A stretch of DNA of 64,000 bases from Prochlorococcus sp. AG-418-K17 (lineage in GTDB: Bacteria > Cyanobacteriota > Cyanobacteriia > PCC-6307 > Cyanobiaceae). Every line of letters starts with the position of its first letter. Position 1 is the first letter of the stretch. The notes beneath the pieces are model-generated. The model was given only the letters and a program-made list of their open reading frames with translations, did not search any database and was not told the DNA's origin. The stretch is from assembly GCA_003214055.1 (NCBI GenBank), contig QCMD01000003.1:1-64000 (forward strand), written 5' to 3'. Positions 1 to 8,864 of the stretch are shown one piece after another. Made by a program: the position numbers and the translations under genes.

Positions 1-578
1 AAAAATGACTTATTGATCTTACTTCCAAATCTAGAACTTATTTTTTTTTGGTTGACTGCTGAAATAAGCTCATGATTAAGATTTAGAAAATCATCAATCC
101 ACAAATTATCAATTACATCTTTATACAAATTATCTATATTATTCTCAATGTATGGATCTTGAGTGACACCTATTTCAATACTATATTCATCAATAATATT
201 ATTGCAAAAAGAATGGAATGTAGTTACTTGTAACTTATAAATCTCATTAACAAAATTATCAATTTCGGATATAATTTTTTTCTTAGATTTTTCCTTTTCC
301 TTAAATTTTAGATACCAATCCTTAAGGGTATTATCTATCTTACTTTCATTATGATTTTGCAAATATAATTTTAAATCCTGAAATCTCAAAATTATTTTAT
401 CTCGTAATTCTGAACAAGTATTTTTTGTAAAACTTAATAAGAGTATCTCATCTGGTTTAATTTTCTTCTCCAAAACATTTCTTAAAACTAGATGAGCCAA
501 AGTGAAACTTTTGCCAGTTCCTGCACTTGCTTCTACTAATTTAAATTTATTATCTAAAATAATTTGATTAATATCCAT
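1..578 (-). CDS. recB: RecB, exonuclease V beta subunit (N-terminal part)
   Basis: Translated from the ATG at 578 leftwards, the protein opens with a superfamily 1 helicase Walker A motif (VEASAGTGKSFTLAHL) and then the motif Ia-like LLLSFTKNTCSELRDKI. This is the start of RecB, the 3'-5' helicase and nuclease subunit of RecBCD, which processes double-strand breaks. The gene runs off the left edge, so only about 192 residues are visible and the nuclease domain is not seen. recC lies just upstream on the same strand, with one small methyltransferase gene between them. Confidence 0.93.
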   Translation of the reverse strand, partial: MDINQIILDNKFKLVEASAGTGKSFTLAHLVLRNVLEKKIKPDEILLLSFTKNTCSELRDKIILRFQDLKLYLQNHNESKIDNTLKDWYLKFKEKEKSKKKIISEIDNFVNEIYKLQVTTFHSFCNNIIDEYSIEIGVTQDPYIENNIDNLYKDVIDNLWIDDFLNLNHELISAVNQKKISSRFGSKINKSF

Positions 579-590
579 ATCTTTATTGAA

Positions 591-1064
591 TTAATATTTG
601 ACCTCATTTTTATAAAGTATGTAATTCTTAAATTTATTGTTTAAATATTGCTCTTCTAAAGCAATCTTAAATTTGATTATTAAACCCAGACTTATTGATA
701 AAAATAAATAATACATAGATAGCTTGGTTATAAAAACACCAAAGGAAATAAATATTAAAGAATAGTACATGGGATGGCGCGTAAATCGATAAATACCTTT
801 AGTTACAAGATTGCTATTATTTATAGGTCTTGGGAAAGGGGATAAATTGCTACCTAAGTCTTTAATTGCAACTAATAATATTATGAAAGCTATTATGATA
901 ATTAAAAACCCCACTAAATAAGATAAAGTACTTACTTGAATTATCTGTTTTTGTGGAATAAATTCCCATTGAAAAAAATGGAGACTAATAATAAAGAATT
1001 GTAAAAAAACAAGGATTATTTCATAAGCAGCCTTTAAAAAAATTTTTAATTGAAATTTAGTCAT
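591..1064 (-). CDS. Isoprenylcysteine carboxyl methyltransferase-like membrane protein
   Basis: 157 residues with about four hydrophobic segments. The motif GIYRFTRHPMYYSLI near residue 90 is the signature of the ICMT/phospholipid methyltransferase (PEMT) superfamily, where RHPMY helps bind S-adenosylmethionine. The substrate cannot be told from sequence; bacterial members methylate lipids or have unknown targets. It sits between recC (3 bp upstream) and recB (12 bp downstream) on the same strand, so it is probably co-transcribed with the recombination genes although no functional link is evident. Confidence 0.8.
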   Translation of the reverse strand: MTKFQLKIFLKAAYEIILVFLQFFIISLHFFQWEFIPQKQIIQVSTLSYLVGFLIIIIAFIILLVAIKDLGSNLSPFPRPINNSNLVTKGIYRFTRHPMYYSLIFISFGVFITKLSMYYLFLSISLGLIIKFKIALEEQYLNNKFKNYILYKNEVKY

Positions 1065-1067
1065 TAT

Positions 1068-4000
1068 TTATTTCTTTAATGCATTAATAAGAGGACCATA
1101 TATTCTGAAGGATAATTTATCAAAATTATTATTTCTCAAAAAGAAATCTGGTTCTTTTTCATTTCCAAAACATAATTTCATTTCGATATTATCTCTTTCA
1201 CCCTTAGAAAAAGATTTATTACCAATCCATCTATCCGTAAAAGCTTTTTTCTCATTTTTTGATTTTATTTTTGCTTCTACGTATTTATAAGCACTTTCTG
1301 GAGGAAGAGGAAAACATTTTTCAGAATAATTTTTAAAAATATTTATGTATTCATCCAAAATTAAATTTGACGCAATTACTCCGGGCAATTGAATAATTTG
1401 AGATTTATAATAATTTTCTGTTCTAAAAATTACTTTAGTCTTTTTTATATTCTTCTTTAAAGAAGAAATGAAGAGTGATTTTATCCAAGCCTCTTTTAAC
1501 CGACTTAAACTTAGTTTTGAGTGAATTAATTCAATTACGGTGTCATCCGAGATGAAATATTCTTCTTTATTGGCATTAGATTTAACATAAATTCTATTAA
1601 TCCTATTATGTTGACTCAAACTTATAGATAGACTTTCTAATAAATCTTTGATTTCTTTTTCTTTTATAAAAATACTATTTTTGGGCATAATAATACCATT
1701 TTCAACCAACTGAGCATTGATATTCAAATTTTTTAAATCATCAATAACATTATGGTTATCAATCTCTAATTCCTGGAATATTTTTGTAATTAGTTGCGAC
1801 TTCTGCAGATTACTTACAAACTCCTCATCTGGATGATGAATAAATATTTCCTTGGGAGAAATATTTTTTTTATTTAGCCAATATTTTTGTGGAGTCTTGA
1901 ACCAATAAATCAGTTCTGATAATTTATAATTTTTAATATCAGATTTTTTTTCATTCCAATCTATATCTTCTACTAAAGAATAATTACTTTTAATTATCTC
2001 AGAAATATCAAGATCAATTTTTTCTTTTTCATTAAAATCAGAATATTCAATTATTAGTTCTCTTTGGGCTTGATTTAAAAAACTATCAAAAAAAGAAATT
2101 AACTCTTTTATAGGAAAAGAAACATCTAATTTTTTATTATTTTTGTCATTCTTTACCCAACTAACTATAAATTTTTCTCTGCAGGAAATTAATAACTCAA
2201 GAAATAAATATTTCTCTCTTTCAAAAACTGAGGGATCGCCAAGGTGATATTTATTATTTAATAAATTAATATTTTCATTTTTTGATAATTTTGGATAATT
2301 AACACTATTCATGTCTATTAAGAAGATAACCTTGTGTGGAATATGCCTGGAATTTTCAATATCACTTACAAGGATCTTGTTAATATGCGATTTGCTTTGA
2401 TATTTAGCTTCATTTATGCAAGAAATTAATATCTCTCTAAAAACATTTAACAAAATAAAATCATCAGGTACTAAAGGTATTTCGTGATTATCAAGAATTC
2501 TATTTATTTCACTTATTTCTAAATTGAAATTTGCATTAGAATAAGAAATGCTTTTTAATATAAACTTTATCTTTTCAACCCAACTTGAGTAGGAAAAAGA
2601 CCCTCTTAGTAAATTAATATATTTTTTAAAATCAAGTAATAATTTAACCCATTTATTCAAATCCAAACTTATATTTTTTAAACTAAATGGTTGTAAATTA
2701 AAAATACCTAAATTGACTTCTTTTTCATAAATCAGGCCTAAAGTAATTCTATTTATACACCATTCTAGAGTATTTTTTTCTTCGCCTAGTCTTTCATTAG
2801 CATCTAATCCCCAATGAAAGCCAACTTTAGTAAGTAAAAAAATAATTTCATCCTTCTCAGAAATATCAAAATCAAAAATGTTCTGAGTTACTTTTTTTGA
2901 AAGAATATAATCTATTTTTTCAAGTGTAATTTTCTCATTTGCTATTTCAGTAATATCAATTAAAAATTTATAAATGTCTGGAAAATCATAATTATCATCA
3001 TCAATAAAAAAATAAGGTATCTTCTCACCATTAATTAATTCATTATTAAAGATATACCTTAGATAAGGTTTGATTTGATTAGTTTGTGGAGATAAAACAG
3101 CAATATCACTATATTTAATATTCTCGCTCGAATTTATTATTTCTATAACTTTATTTCTTATATATTCTAATTGACTATTCTGATTAAAATGCTCACAAAA
3201 TAATATTGAATCATCCCATTCGTTTAGTATAAAATCATTACTATTATTATCAATTAGTTTTTTTTGTATTTGATTAAGAAGAGGAATATCTTTCTTGTCA
3301 TTAAAATTAGTTGTTGGATCAATATATATTAAATTATTTTTTAAATTTATACCTTCTTTATTAATATTTTCCTCAATTAATTTCTGAAAATTTGCTCCAA
3401 ATTTACCAAATATTTTCTCTATATTTGTTTTGTTTAAATTCAATTTACTTTCAAAATTATCAAATTCCAACTTGCCTTCAAGACAATTAATTCTATTCCA
3501 AAAATCATCTCCTGCAGATAATAAATATAAATTTACCTTAGTAAATTTTGAAAGTTCTGAATAAAAATTAATATGTAATTTAGATAAGTTATTATCTGAA
3601 ATAATATAAATTTGTTTTGGTACTTTAATTTGAAGGTTTTTAATTTTTCTTAAATTTTTTATTACTTCAATCATGTATAAACATGAAGGCTTTTCAGATA
3701 TCTTTTTTTCTAATAATTTGTATAAAATAGGTTGCCAAAACTGATCTGAATTTAAATTTTTAAATAGATTAATTGAATTAATTTCAGATCTATTCCATTC
3801 AGCAATCATCTCAGGTCTAAAAATTAAATAATCAATAAAATTATTCGCTATCTTTTTTGTCAAATTATATAGGTCTCCATCAATTATCTTTTTATTATCC
3901 AAATATTTATTTAGCCAATTTCTAAGCGGAAATGATTCATTAAAGCTATTTAATTCTTCTAATGAATCAATAATGCCCCATTTAATTGACTCAAAATTCC

Positions 4001-4250
4001 ATAACCCCATATCAATTCCTGGGAAAAAATTTATCAATAACGATTCGGTATAACTTGATATTGTCTTAAATTCATAAAGAGCACTTATTTTGTTTTTTAT
4101 AGTTATTTGTTCACTTAACCACTTTCCCAAAAAATAATTTGGAACAGCTATTTCTAAATTCTCAGTTATAAGAGGAGGAGATATTTTTAATTCTTCTGCC
4201 AATAGCCCACTAATTACTTCAATTTTGTTGGACTTATATAGATTGAGCAA
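1068..4250 (-). CDS. recC: RecC, exonuclease V gamma subunit
   Basis: 1060 residues, the usual size for RecC. The start (MLNLYKSNKIEVISGLLAEEL) and the segment DIAVLSPQTNQIKPYLRYIF around residue 380 fit the RecC family, an inactivated SF1 helicase that holds the complex together and reads Chi. The C-terminal third resembles the inactive nuclease-like domain. It is the first gene of the recC-methyltransferase-recB block. Family identity rests on overall pattern, length and the recB neighbour. Confidence 0.9.
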   Translation of the reverse strand: MLNLYKSNKIEVISGLLAEELKISPPLITENLEIAVPNYFLGKWLSEQITIKNKISALYEFKTISSYTESLLINFFPGIDMGLWNFESIKWGIIDSLEELNSFNESFPLRNWLNKYLDNKKIIDGDLYNLTKKIANNFIDYLIFRPEMIAEWNRSEINSINLFKNLNSDQFWQPILYKLLEKKISEKPSCLYMIEVIKNLRKIKNLQIKVPKQIYIISDNNLSKLHINFYSELSKFTKVNLYLLSAGDDFWNRINCLEGKLEFDNFESKLNLNKTNIEKIFGKFGANFQKLIEENINKEGINLKNNLIYIDPTTNFNDKKDIPLLNQIQKKLIDNNSNDFILNEWDDSILFCEHFNQNSQLEYIRNKVIEIINSSENIKYSDIAVLSPQTNQIKPYLRYIFNNELINGEKIPYFFIDDDNYDFPDIYKFLIDITEIANEKITLEKIDYILSKKVTQNIFDFDISEKDEIIFLLTKVGFHWGLDANERLGEEKNTLEWCINRITLGLIYEKEVNLGIFNLQPFSLKNISLDLNKWVKLLLDFKKYINLLRGSFSYSSWVEKIKFILKSISYSNANFNLEISEINRILDNHEIPLVPDDFILLNVFREILISCINEAKYQSKSHINKILVSDIENSRHIPHKVIFLIDMNSVNYPKLSKNENINLLNNKYHLGDPSVFEREKYLFLELLISCREKFIVSWVKNDKNNKKLDVSFPIKELISFFDSFLNQAQRELIIEYSDFNEKEKIDLDISEIIKSNYSLVEDIDWNEKKSDIKNYKLSELIYWFKTPQKYWLNKKNISPKEIFIHHPDEEFVSNLQKSQLITKIFQELEIDNHNVIDDLKNLNINAQLVENGIIMPKNSIFIKEKEIKDLLESLSISLSQHNRINRIYVKSNANKEEYFISDDTVIELIHSKLSLSRLKEAWIKSLFISSLKKNIKKTKVIFRTENYYKSQIIQLPGVIASNLILDEYINIFKNYSEKCFPLPPESAYKYVEAKIKSKNEKKAFTDRWIGNKSFSKGERDNIEMKLCFGNEKEPDFFLRNNNFDKLSFRIYGPLINALKK

Positions 4251-4270
4251 TTTACTGGTTGGTTATATTA

Positions 4271-4585
4271 CTAAACTTTAAATGGATCAGTTATTTCTGC
4301 ATTAGGAAATTCGAATTCCCCGACAGCAACAAACTCTAAACGCAGCTTTAAGAAAGTTATAAATTTTTTATCTGTTGATAAAACCGCTGCTGGAGGGGAC
4401 GGGATCTTTGCTGTTAGATCAACAAATTGAGAAATTTGTAAAAAAGATGGATTTTTTAAAAGCCAGAAATCTATTTCTTTATTATTTTCTTTATAGTTTC
4501 TCTCCCTCTCTCTCAAAATTTCTTCAAGTGGTTCTTCCACTGTCAAAAATTTTTCACTTGCCGCGACGAAATAATATGTTTTCAT
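4271..4585 (-). CDS. ycf54: Ycf54-like subunit of Mg-protoporphyrin monomethyl ester cyclase
   Basis: 104 residues beginning MKTYYFVAASEKFLTVEEP and containing KEIDFWLLKNPSFL and FITFLKLRLEFVAVGEFEFP, all characteristic of Ycf54 (DUF2488). In cyanobacteria Ycf54 is an accessory factor or subunit of the aerobic oxidative cyclase that makes ring E of chlorophyll. Soluble, full length. It lies 8 bp downstream of pdxJ on the same strand and may be co-transcribed with it. Confidence 0.9.
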   Translation of the reverse strand: MKTYYFVAASEKFLTVEEPLEEILRERERNYKENNKEIDFWLLKNPSFLQISQFVDLTAKIPSPPAAVLSTDKKFITFLKLRLEFVAVGEFEFPNAEITDPFKV

Positions 4586-4593
4586 TTTAGAAT

Positions 4594-5310
4594 TTAATTT
4601 AATGTAATAAGTGACTTCATTTCACGAACAGACTTTTCTAATCCTACCGCTAAAGCCCTTGCAACAATACTATGACCTATGTTGAGCTCGTTGATATTGT
4701 TAATTGATGCAATTTTTTTAACGTTCATGTAGTTAAGACCATGTCCAGCGTTAACAAATAACCCCAGGTCATTCGCTTCATGTGTTGACTCAACGATCCT
4801 TTGAAGCTCTTTATGCTGATCATAACCGGTTAGTTCAGCATATTTGCCGGTATGTAATTCTATAAAATTAAATCCTATTTCTCTAGAATAAAGGATTTGC
4901 TTACTAAGAGGATCAATAAATGCACTTACTTCAATATTTAAATTATTTAAATTTTCTACAAAGTTCTTAAGATATTTAACATTACTTTTTACATCCAACC
5001 CACCTTCAGTAGTAACCTCTTCTCTTTTCTCTGGCACAAGTGTTACATAATCTGGATGAAGTTTTTTAGCAATTTCCAACATTTCATCTGTAGCAGCCAT
5101 TTCTAAATTAAGTTTTGTTTTTATAGTTTCTTTTAAAAGAAATACATCCCTATCCTGAATATGTCTTCTATCTTCTCTAAGGTGGACAGTTATTGAGTCT
5201 GCACCACCTAGTTCCGCTAAGAAAGCGAACTGAACAGGATCAGGCTCAACAGTTTTCCTCGCCTGCCTTACATTTGCAATATGGTCGATATTCACTCCTA
5301 AGGTGGCCAT
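4594..5310 (-). CDS. pdxJ: Pyridoxine 5'-phosphate synthase
   Basis: 238 residues. The N-terminus MATLGVNIDHIANVRQAR, then ADSITVHLREDRRHIQDRD and the late segment VNAGHGLNYMNV are diagnostic of PdxJ, a TIM-barrel enzyme that condenses 1-deoxyxylulose 5-phosphate with aminoacetone phosphate to give vitamin B6 phosphate. Length is standard and no residue looks lost. It is divergent from plsC and followed by ycf54. Confidence 0.97.
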   Translation of the reverse strand: MATLGVNIDHIANVRQARKTVEPDPVQFAFLAELGGADSITVHLREDRRHIQDRDVFLLKETIKTKLNLEMAATDEMLEIAKKLHPDYVTLVPEKREEVTTEGGLDVKSNVKYLKNFVENLNNLNIEVSAFIDPLSKQILYSREIGFNFIELHTGKYAELTGYDQHKELQRIVESTHEANDLGLFVNAGHGLNYMNVKKIASINNINELNIGHSIVARALAVGLEKSVREMKSLITLN

Positions 5311-5401
5311 AATTTAAATCTTAATTGCTAGACAATCTAGTAACCGCCCAATAATAGCTAATATAAAATTACAAAGTTATAAATTATTAATATATAGATA
5401 A

Positions 5402-6079
5402 TTGATTTTGAAGAAAAAATCCGTTGATCTTCAGTACCGTATTAATCCTATTTTGGGTTTTATAGCGATGTTCGTAACCCAAGATATCGTTATGAGATAT
5501 TTTTTCAGAAAGAAAACTATTAAAAAAAGCTTTTTATTCCCAAATAATACTTCAATAATTCTAGCTCCGACCCACAGGTCAAGATGGGATGGATTAGTAC
5601 TTACTATGGCTTTAGGCAGAAGAGTTACAAAAAAAGATTGCAGGTTTATGGTTACCAAATCTGAAATGAGTGGAATACAAGGTTGGTTTTTAAAAAGGCT
5701 TGGTTGTTTCTCTATAGATCAACTGAAACCTTCACTTTCAGCTTTGCGTTATGCTGTAAATCTTATCGTCAAAAAAGAACAACTTGTCGTCTTTCCCGAA
5801 GGCAAAATTAATAAATATGGAAAGAAATTATCTCTTAAAGAAGGGGTTTACAGATTAGCCTTACTTGCTAAAAAAACATCAAACCCAATAACTATAGTTC
5901 CAATAGGCATTGCCTATAGTCAAATAAATCCAAAATTTAGGGACGATGTTTCTCTATGTTTTGGAGATCCTCTAATTTTAGATGATCATAAAGATTTATC
6001 TATTAAAAAATTTAATGAAATTTTGAATGAAAAAATGATAAGAGCCGAAAAAATAGCTTTAAAAAATGTAGGTCGATGA
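5402..6079 (+). CDS. plsC: 1-acyl-glycerol-3-phosphate acyltransferase family protein
   Basis: 225 residues. The HX4D catalytic box is THRSRWDGL (His58, Asp63) and a second block VVFPEGKINKYG follows near residue 134, the glycerophosphate-binding motif of the PlsC family. The likely role is the second acylation of glycerol 3-phosphate in membrane lipid synthesis. No ATG fits; the start must be TTG at 5402 or 5408. Divergent from pdxJ with a short AT-rich promoter region between. Confidence 0.85.
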   Translation: MILKKKSVDLQYRINPILGFIAMFVTQDIVMRYFFRKKTIKKSFLFPNNTSIILAPTHRSRWDGLVLTMALGRRVTKKDCRFMVTKSEMSGIQGWFLKRLGCFSIDQLKPSLSALRYAVNLIVKKEQLVVFPEGKINKYGKKLSLKEGVYRLALLAKKTSNPITIVPIGIAYSQINPKFRDDVSLCFGDPLILDDHKDLSIKKFNEILNEKMIRAEKIALKNVGR

Positions 6080-6120
6080 ATATATAATCAGTTAATATTA
6101 AATTTAATTTATTAAATAAT

Positions 6121-6636
6121 ATGAATTTTTTAAAGTTAATCCCTTTAATTTTTATTTTAGGTATTTCCTCTTTTTCTAATAATGCTTATTCCGAAACTGA
6201 AATCCCAAAGAATTATAAGATTCTATCTTCCAAGAGTAAAAAGCTTTCAATTGCCAATGTTGAAGTATACATAAATGATGGTGACAGCCTGATAAAAAAT
6301 GGTGAATATGATAAGGCAAAGGAAATGTATGATAAGGCAAGGAGTTTAGCGAGGCAACTATCTGGATTTTATAGAGATTTAAATGGCTCATTTAGAGGAA
6401 TAGACGCAAGAATCCCAATCGAAATGGATGAGAAAGGAAGAGAATCAATTAAAATATGGGCGAAATCCAATTCAAGGTTAGCTGCCCTTTATAAAAGGAA
6501 AAAGCAACCTGAAGTGGCAGTACCTTTGCTTGTCGAAATAATTCGGTTAATGTCACCTAATAGCCCTGAAGGGAAAGAGGCCTATGAAACTTTATTACAA
6601 CTAGGCTTTGTTGATACAGCTTACAAAGGGTTATAG
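6121..6636 (+). CDS. Secreted TPR-like protein of unknown function
   Basis: 171 residues with a clear signal peptide (MNFLKLIPLIFILGISSF, likely cut after NNAYS). The mature part has helical repeats with NGEYDKAKEMYDKARSLARQL and a second helical block near the C-terminus ending LLQLGFVDTAYKGL, suggestive of TPR-like folding. Function is not recognised. It is followed 8 bp later by bolA and grxD on the same strand, so it may share their transcript. Confidence 0.6.
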   Translation: MNFLKLIPLIFILGISSFSNNAYSETEIPKNYKILSSKSKKLSIANVEVYINDGDSLIKNGEYDKAKEMYDKARSLARQLSGFYRDLNGSFRGIDARIPIEMDEKGRESIKIWAKSNSRLAALYKRKKQPEVAVPLLVEIIRLMSPNSPEGKEAYETLLQLGFVDTAYKGL

Positions 6637-6644
6637 AGCTCGCT

Positions 6645-6875
6645 ATGATTACAAAGGCAGAAGTAATTAAATTAATTACTAATAAAATCCCTAACTCTAA
6701 AGTTTCAGTAGAAAATCTCAAAGGAAATGATCATTTACAAGTAACAGTGATTTCATCACGATTTAATGGATTATCATTAGTTAAACAACATCAGCTAGTT
6801 TATTCTGCTTTAAAAGAAGAATTAGCTACAGAAGCTATTCATGCACTTGCATTAAAAACAGAAACTCCAAACTAA
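6645..6875 (+). CDS. bolA: BolA family protein
   Basis: 76 residues; DHLQVTVISSRFNGLSLVKQHQLV and the terminal EAIHALALKTETP match the BolA fold, including the conserved HALALKT tail. BolA proteins bind [2Fe-2S] clusters together with CGFS glutaredoxins in iron-sulfur trafficking and iron sensing. The monothiol glutaredoxin gene follows after 3 bp, which is the classical partner arrangement. Confidence 0.93.
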   Translation: MITKAEVIKLITNKIPNSKVSVENLKGNDHLQVTVISSRFNGLSLVKQHQLVYSALKEELATEAIHALALKTETPN

Positions 6876-6878
6876 ATT

Positions 6879-7202
6879 ATGGAAAATTCAACGAGAAATA
6901 AAATTCAAAAACTTATCGATTCAAATCCAATTATGGTATTTATGAAAGGAACTAAGTTGATGCCACAATGTGGATTTTCCAACAATGTGGTTCAAATTTT
7001 AAATTCATTAGGATTAGAATTTAATACTTTTGATGTACTTAGCGATTATGAATTAAGAGAGGGAATCAAAGAATATTCAGACTGGCCAACAATTCCCCAA
7101 GTTTATTTAAAGGGAGAATTTCTAGGAGGTTCTGATATTCTTATAGAGATGTATAATTCAGGAACTTTAAAAGAAAAAATCGAAATTGAATTAGCTTCTT
7201 GA
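6879..7202 (+). CDS. grxD: Monothiol glutaredoxin, Grx4 type
   Basis: 107 residues. The CGFS active site is visible (MPQCGFSNNVV, Cys about residue 31) together with WPTIPQVYLKGEFLGGSDI, the GSH-binding part of Grx4/GrxD proteins. These carry [2Fe-2S] clusters and deliver them, often with BolA, encoded directly upstream. Full length, no anomaly. Confidence 0.95.
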   Translation: MENSTRNKIQKLIDSNPIMVFMKGTKLMPQCGFSNNVVQILNSLGLEFNTFDVLSDYELREGIKEYSDWPTIPQVYLKGEFLGGSDILIEMYNSGTLKEKIEIELAS

Positions 7203-7252
7203 AGTTCTTTATTAAGTATAATTACTGATAATAGTTAATAAAAATTAATATT

Positions 7253-7522
7253 TTAAAAATTTTTTTTATCGAAAAATCCTTTATTTTCATCTCCTTCAGG
7301 GCTGATAAAACTTGAAGGATCTATTATCCATCTTTCTATTAATTTTTCTAATTTCTCTTGATCTCTTCGCTCTAAAGCATTGCAATTTCTTAATGCTTGG
7401 AGATACCCGTCACTAAATAATTTAAGATCTGAAGGGGCATGAAAACGCGTAACCATGTCTTGGCAGGTATCGCAAATTGATTGAAAATGACGAATTGCTT
7501 TTGGATTTTCAAATGATGTCAT
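7253..7522 (-). CDS. Conserved cyanobacterial protein (DUF6761-like)
   Basis: 89 residues, soluble and helical. The pattern KAIRHFQSICDTCQDM, then LKLFSDGYLQALRN and RRDQEKLEKLIERWI resembles a small conserved cyanobacterial family that I believe is DUF6761. No catalytic motif is seen. Convergent with grxD; divergent from the response regulator at 7609. Confidence 0.6.
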   Translation of the reverse strand: MTSFENPKAIRHFQSICDTCQDMVTRFHAPSDLKLFSDGYLQALRNCNALERRDQEKLEKLIERWIIDPSSFISPEGDENKGFFDKKNF

Positions 7523-7608
7523 AATTCGATAGATTCTGATTTTTATTTAGCATTTGTTATACCTTATTAAGGATGATAAAAAACTGCCTGGTCAAACAGT
7601 AAATAAGA

Positions 7609-8346
7609 ATGCAATCAACTGAGCAAATCTTAGCTTCAACTCCTGGCAATTCCCAATTGCCTCCGAGCTCTCAAACTCCTTCAAGAGTTCTAGTTGTTGA
7701 ACCTCACCCAACCTTGAGAACTGTCTTAGTACAAAGACTTCGTCAAGACGGGCACCTTGCTGCAGCAGTTGGATCAGCTGCTGAAGCGATTGACTTATGT
7801 AGGGAGCAGTCTCCTGACTTATTAGTAAGTGCGGAGATCCTTGAGCAAAATACAGCGATGAGATTAGCCCAACAATTGGGAAGTTCCGTTATTGTTTTAA
7901 CTGCAAGATCGGGAGTAGAAGCGTTAGTAAATCTTTTAGATGAAGGAGCCGATGATGTCCTTAGAAAACCTTTCGGACTGGAAGAGTTGGCAGCAAGATG
8001 TAGAACTCTTTTAAAAAGGGGCAGGATAGGATTACAAGAGAAAGTAGAGGTTGGTCCTTTAGAAGTTCATCTTCTTTTGAGACAAGTTACACTTAGTGAA
8101 AAGCCCGTAGAATTGAGCCCAAGAGAGTTCGCATTGCTTTGTGCGCTACTTATGCCTCCTGGCATGGTAAGAAGTAGACAAGAGCTTTTAAGGATGGCTT
8201 GGCCCCCTTTTAGTGGAGGTCCAAGATCAGTCGATACTCAGGTATTAACTTTGAGGAGAAAATTAGAACAGGCTGGATTAGGAGAAGGTGGAGGAATAAC
8301 TACTGTTAGACAACAAGGTTATAGATTCAGTATTGATAATATTTAA
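7609..8346 (+). CDS. OmpR-type response regulator with atypical receiver
   Basis: 245 residues: N-terminal receiver (about 26-140) and C-terminal winged helix (about 148-243, with ELSPREFALLCALL and SVDTQVLTLRRKLE). The receiver has lost its key acids: the usual Asp-Asp pair reads Glu31-Pro32, and the phospho-acceptor Asp is Ala75 in PDLLVSAEIL, whereas Thr98 and Lys120 remain. It therefore probably acts without phosphorylation. Codon use is noticeably less AT-rich than its neighbours, as for a well-expressed core gene. The target is unknown. Confidence 0.85.
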   Translation: MQSTEQILASTPGNSQLPPSSQTPSRVLVVEPHPTLRTVLVQRLRQDGHLAAAVGSAAEAIDLCREQSPDLLVSAEILEQNTAMRLAQQLGSSVIVLTARSGVEALVNLLDEGADDVLRKPFGLEELAARCRTLLKRGRIGLQEKVEVGPLEVHLLLRQVTLSEKPVELSPREFALLCALLMPPGMVRSRQELLRMAWPPFSGGPRSVDTQVLTLRRKLEQAGLGEGGGITTVRQQGYRFSIDNI

Positions 8347-8849
8347 TTTAGAAAAGCAAAAAGTTCAGCAATAATCATTAAAACTGATAGTAAAGTCAGT
8401 AATTTATATGTCCATAGTGGTGAGATGTAAGATATTTCATTAATTGAAATACCAGTATTCTTGGAAACAATTAATAAAAATTTTTCAAAGTTTTCCACTC
8501 TTTGTGGGACAAGAAAATTATCACCTTGAATAGTATTAAAGTAATAAACTTTACTACCCTGACTGGTTGGCAAAGATTTGATTAATTTAATATCTTTCCA
8601 AGAAATCTCCCAATTTTTTTTCCCTAAGAATTTTGAAATAAAGCTACTTTTATATGAAATTTTATTACTGCAAGTTTCTACATATTCATTAGTGATATTG
8701 ATTATCAAATAAAGTCCTAGGGCAAAAATTATAATAGAGGGGATTTTTAATTTTTCGATTGAAATAAATGGTAAAGGAATTGTAAGCGCTAAATAAAGAG
8801 AAATTAATGAACTTTTCACAAAAAAAAGAGTTTTAAATTTTTCTATCAT
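8343..8849 (-). CDS. Membrane protein of unknown function
   Basis: 168 residues. Two hydrophobic segments near the N-terminus (about 14-30 and 36-52), a soluble middle containing WEISWKDIKLIKSLPTSQGS, and a C-terminal hydrophobic segment. The middle resembles a PH-like domain of small membrane proteins, but this is inference. It overlaps the end of the response regulator by 4 bp (convergent) and lies 15 bp downstream of crtH. Confidence 0.6.
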   Translation of the reverse strand: MIEKFKTLFFVKSSLISLYLALTIPLPFISIEKLKIPSIIIFALGLYLIINITNEYVETCSNKISYKSSFISKFLGKKNWEISWKDIKLIKSLPTSQGSKVYYFNTIQGDNFLVPQRVENFEKFLLIVSKNTGISINEISYISPLWTYKLLTLLSVLMIIAELFAFLN

Positions 8850-8864
8850 TTCAGAAGGATCCTT

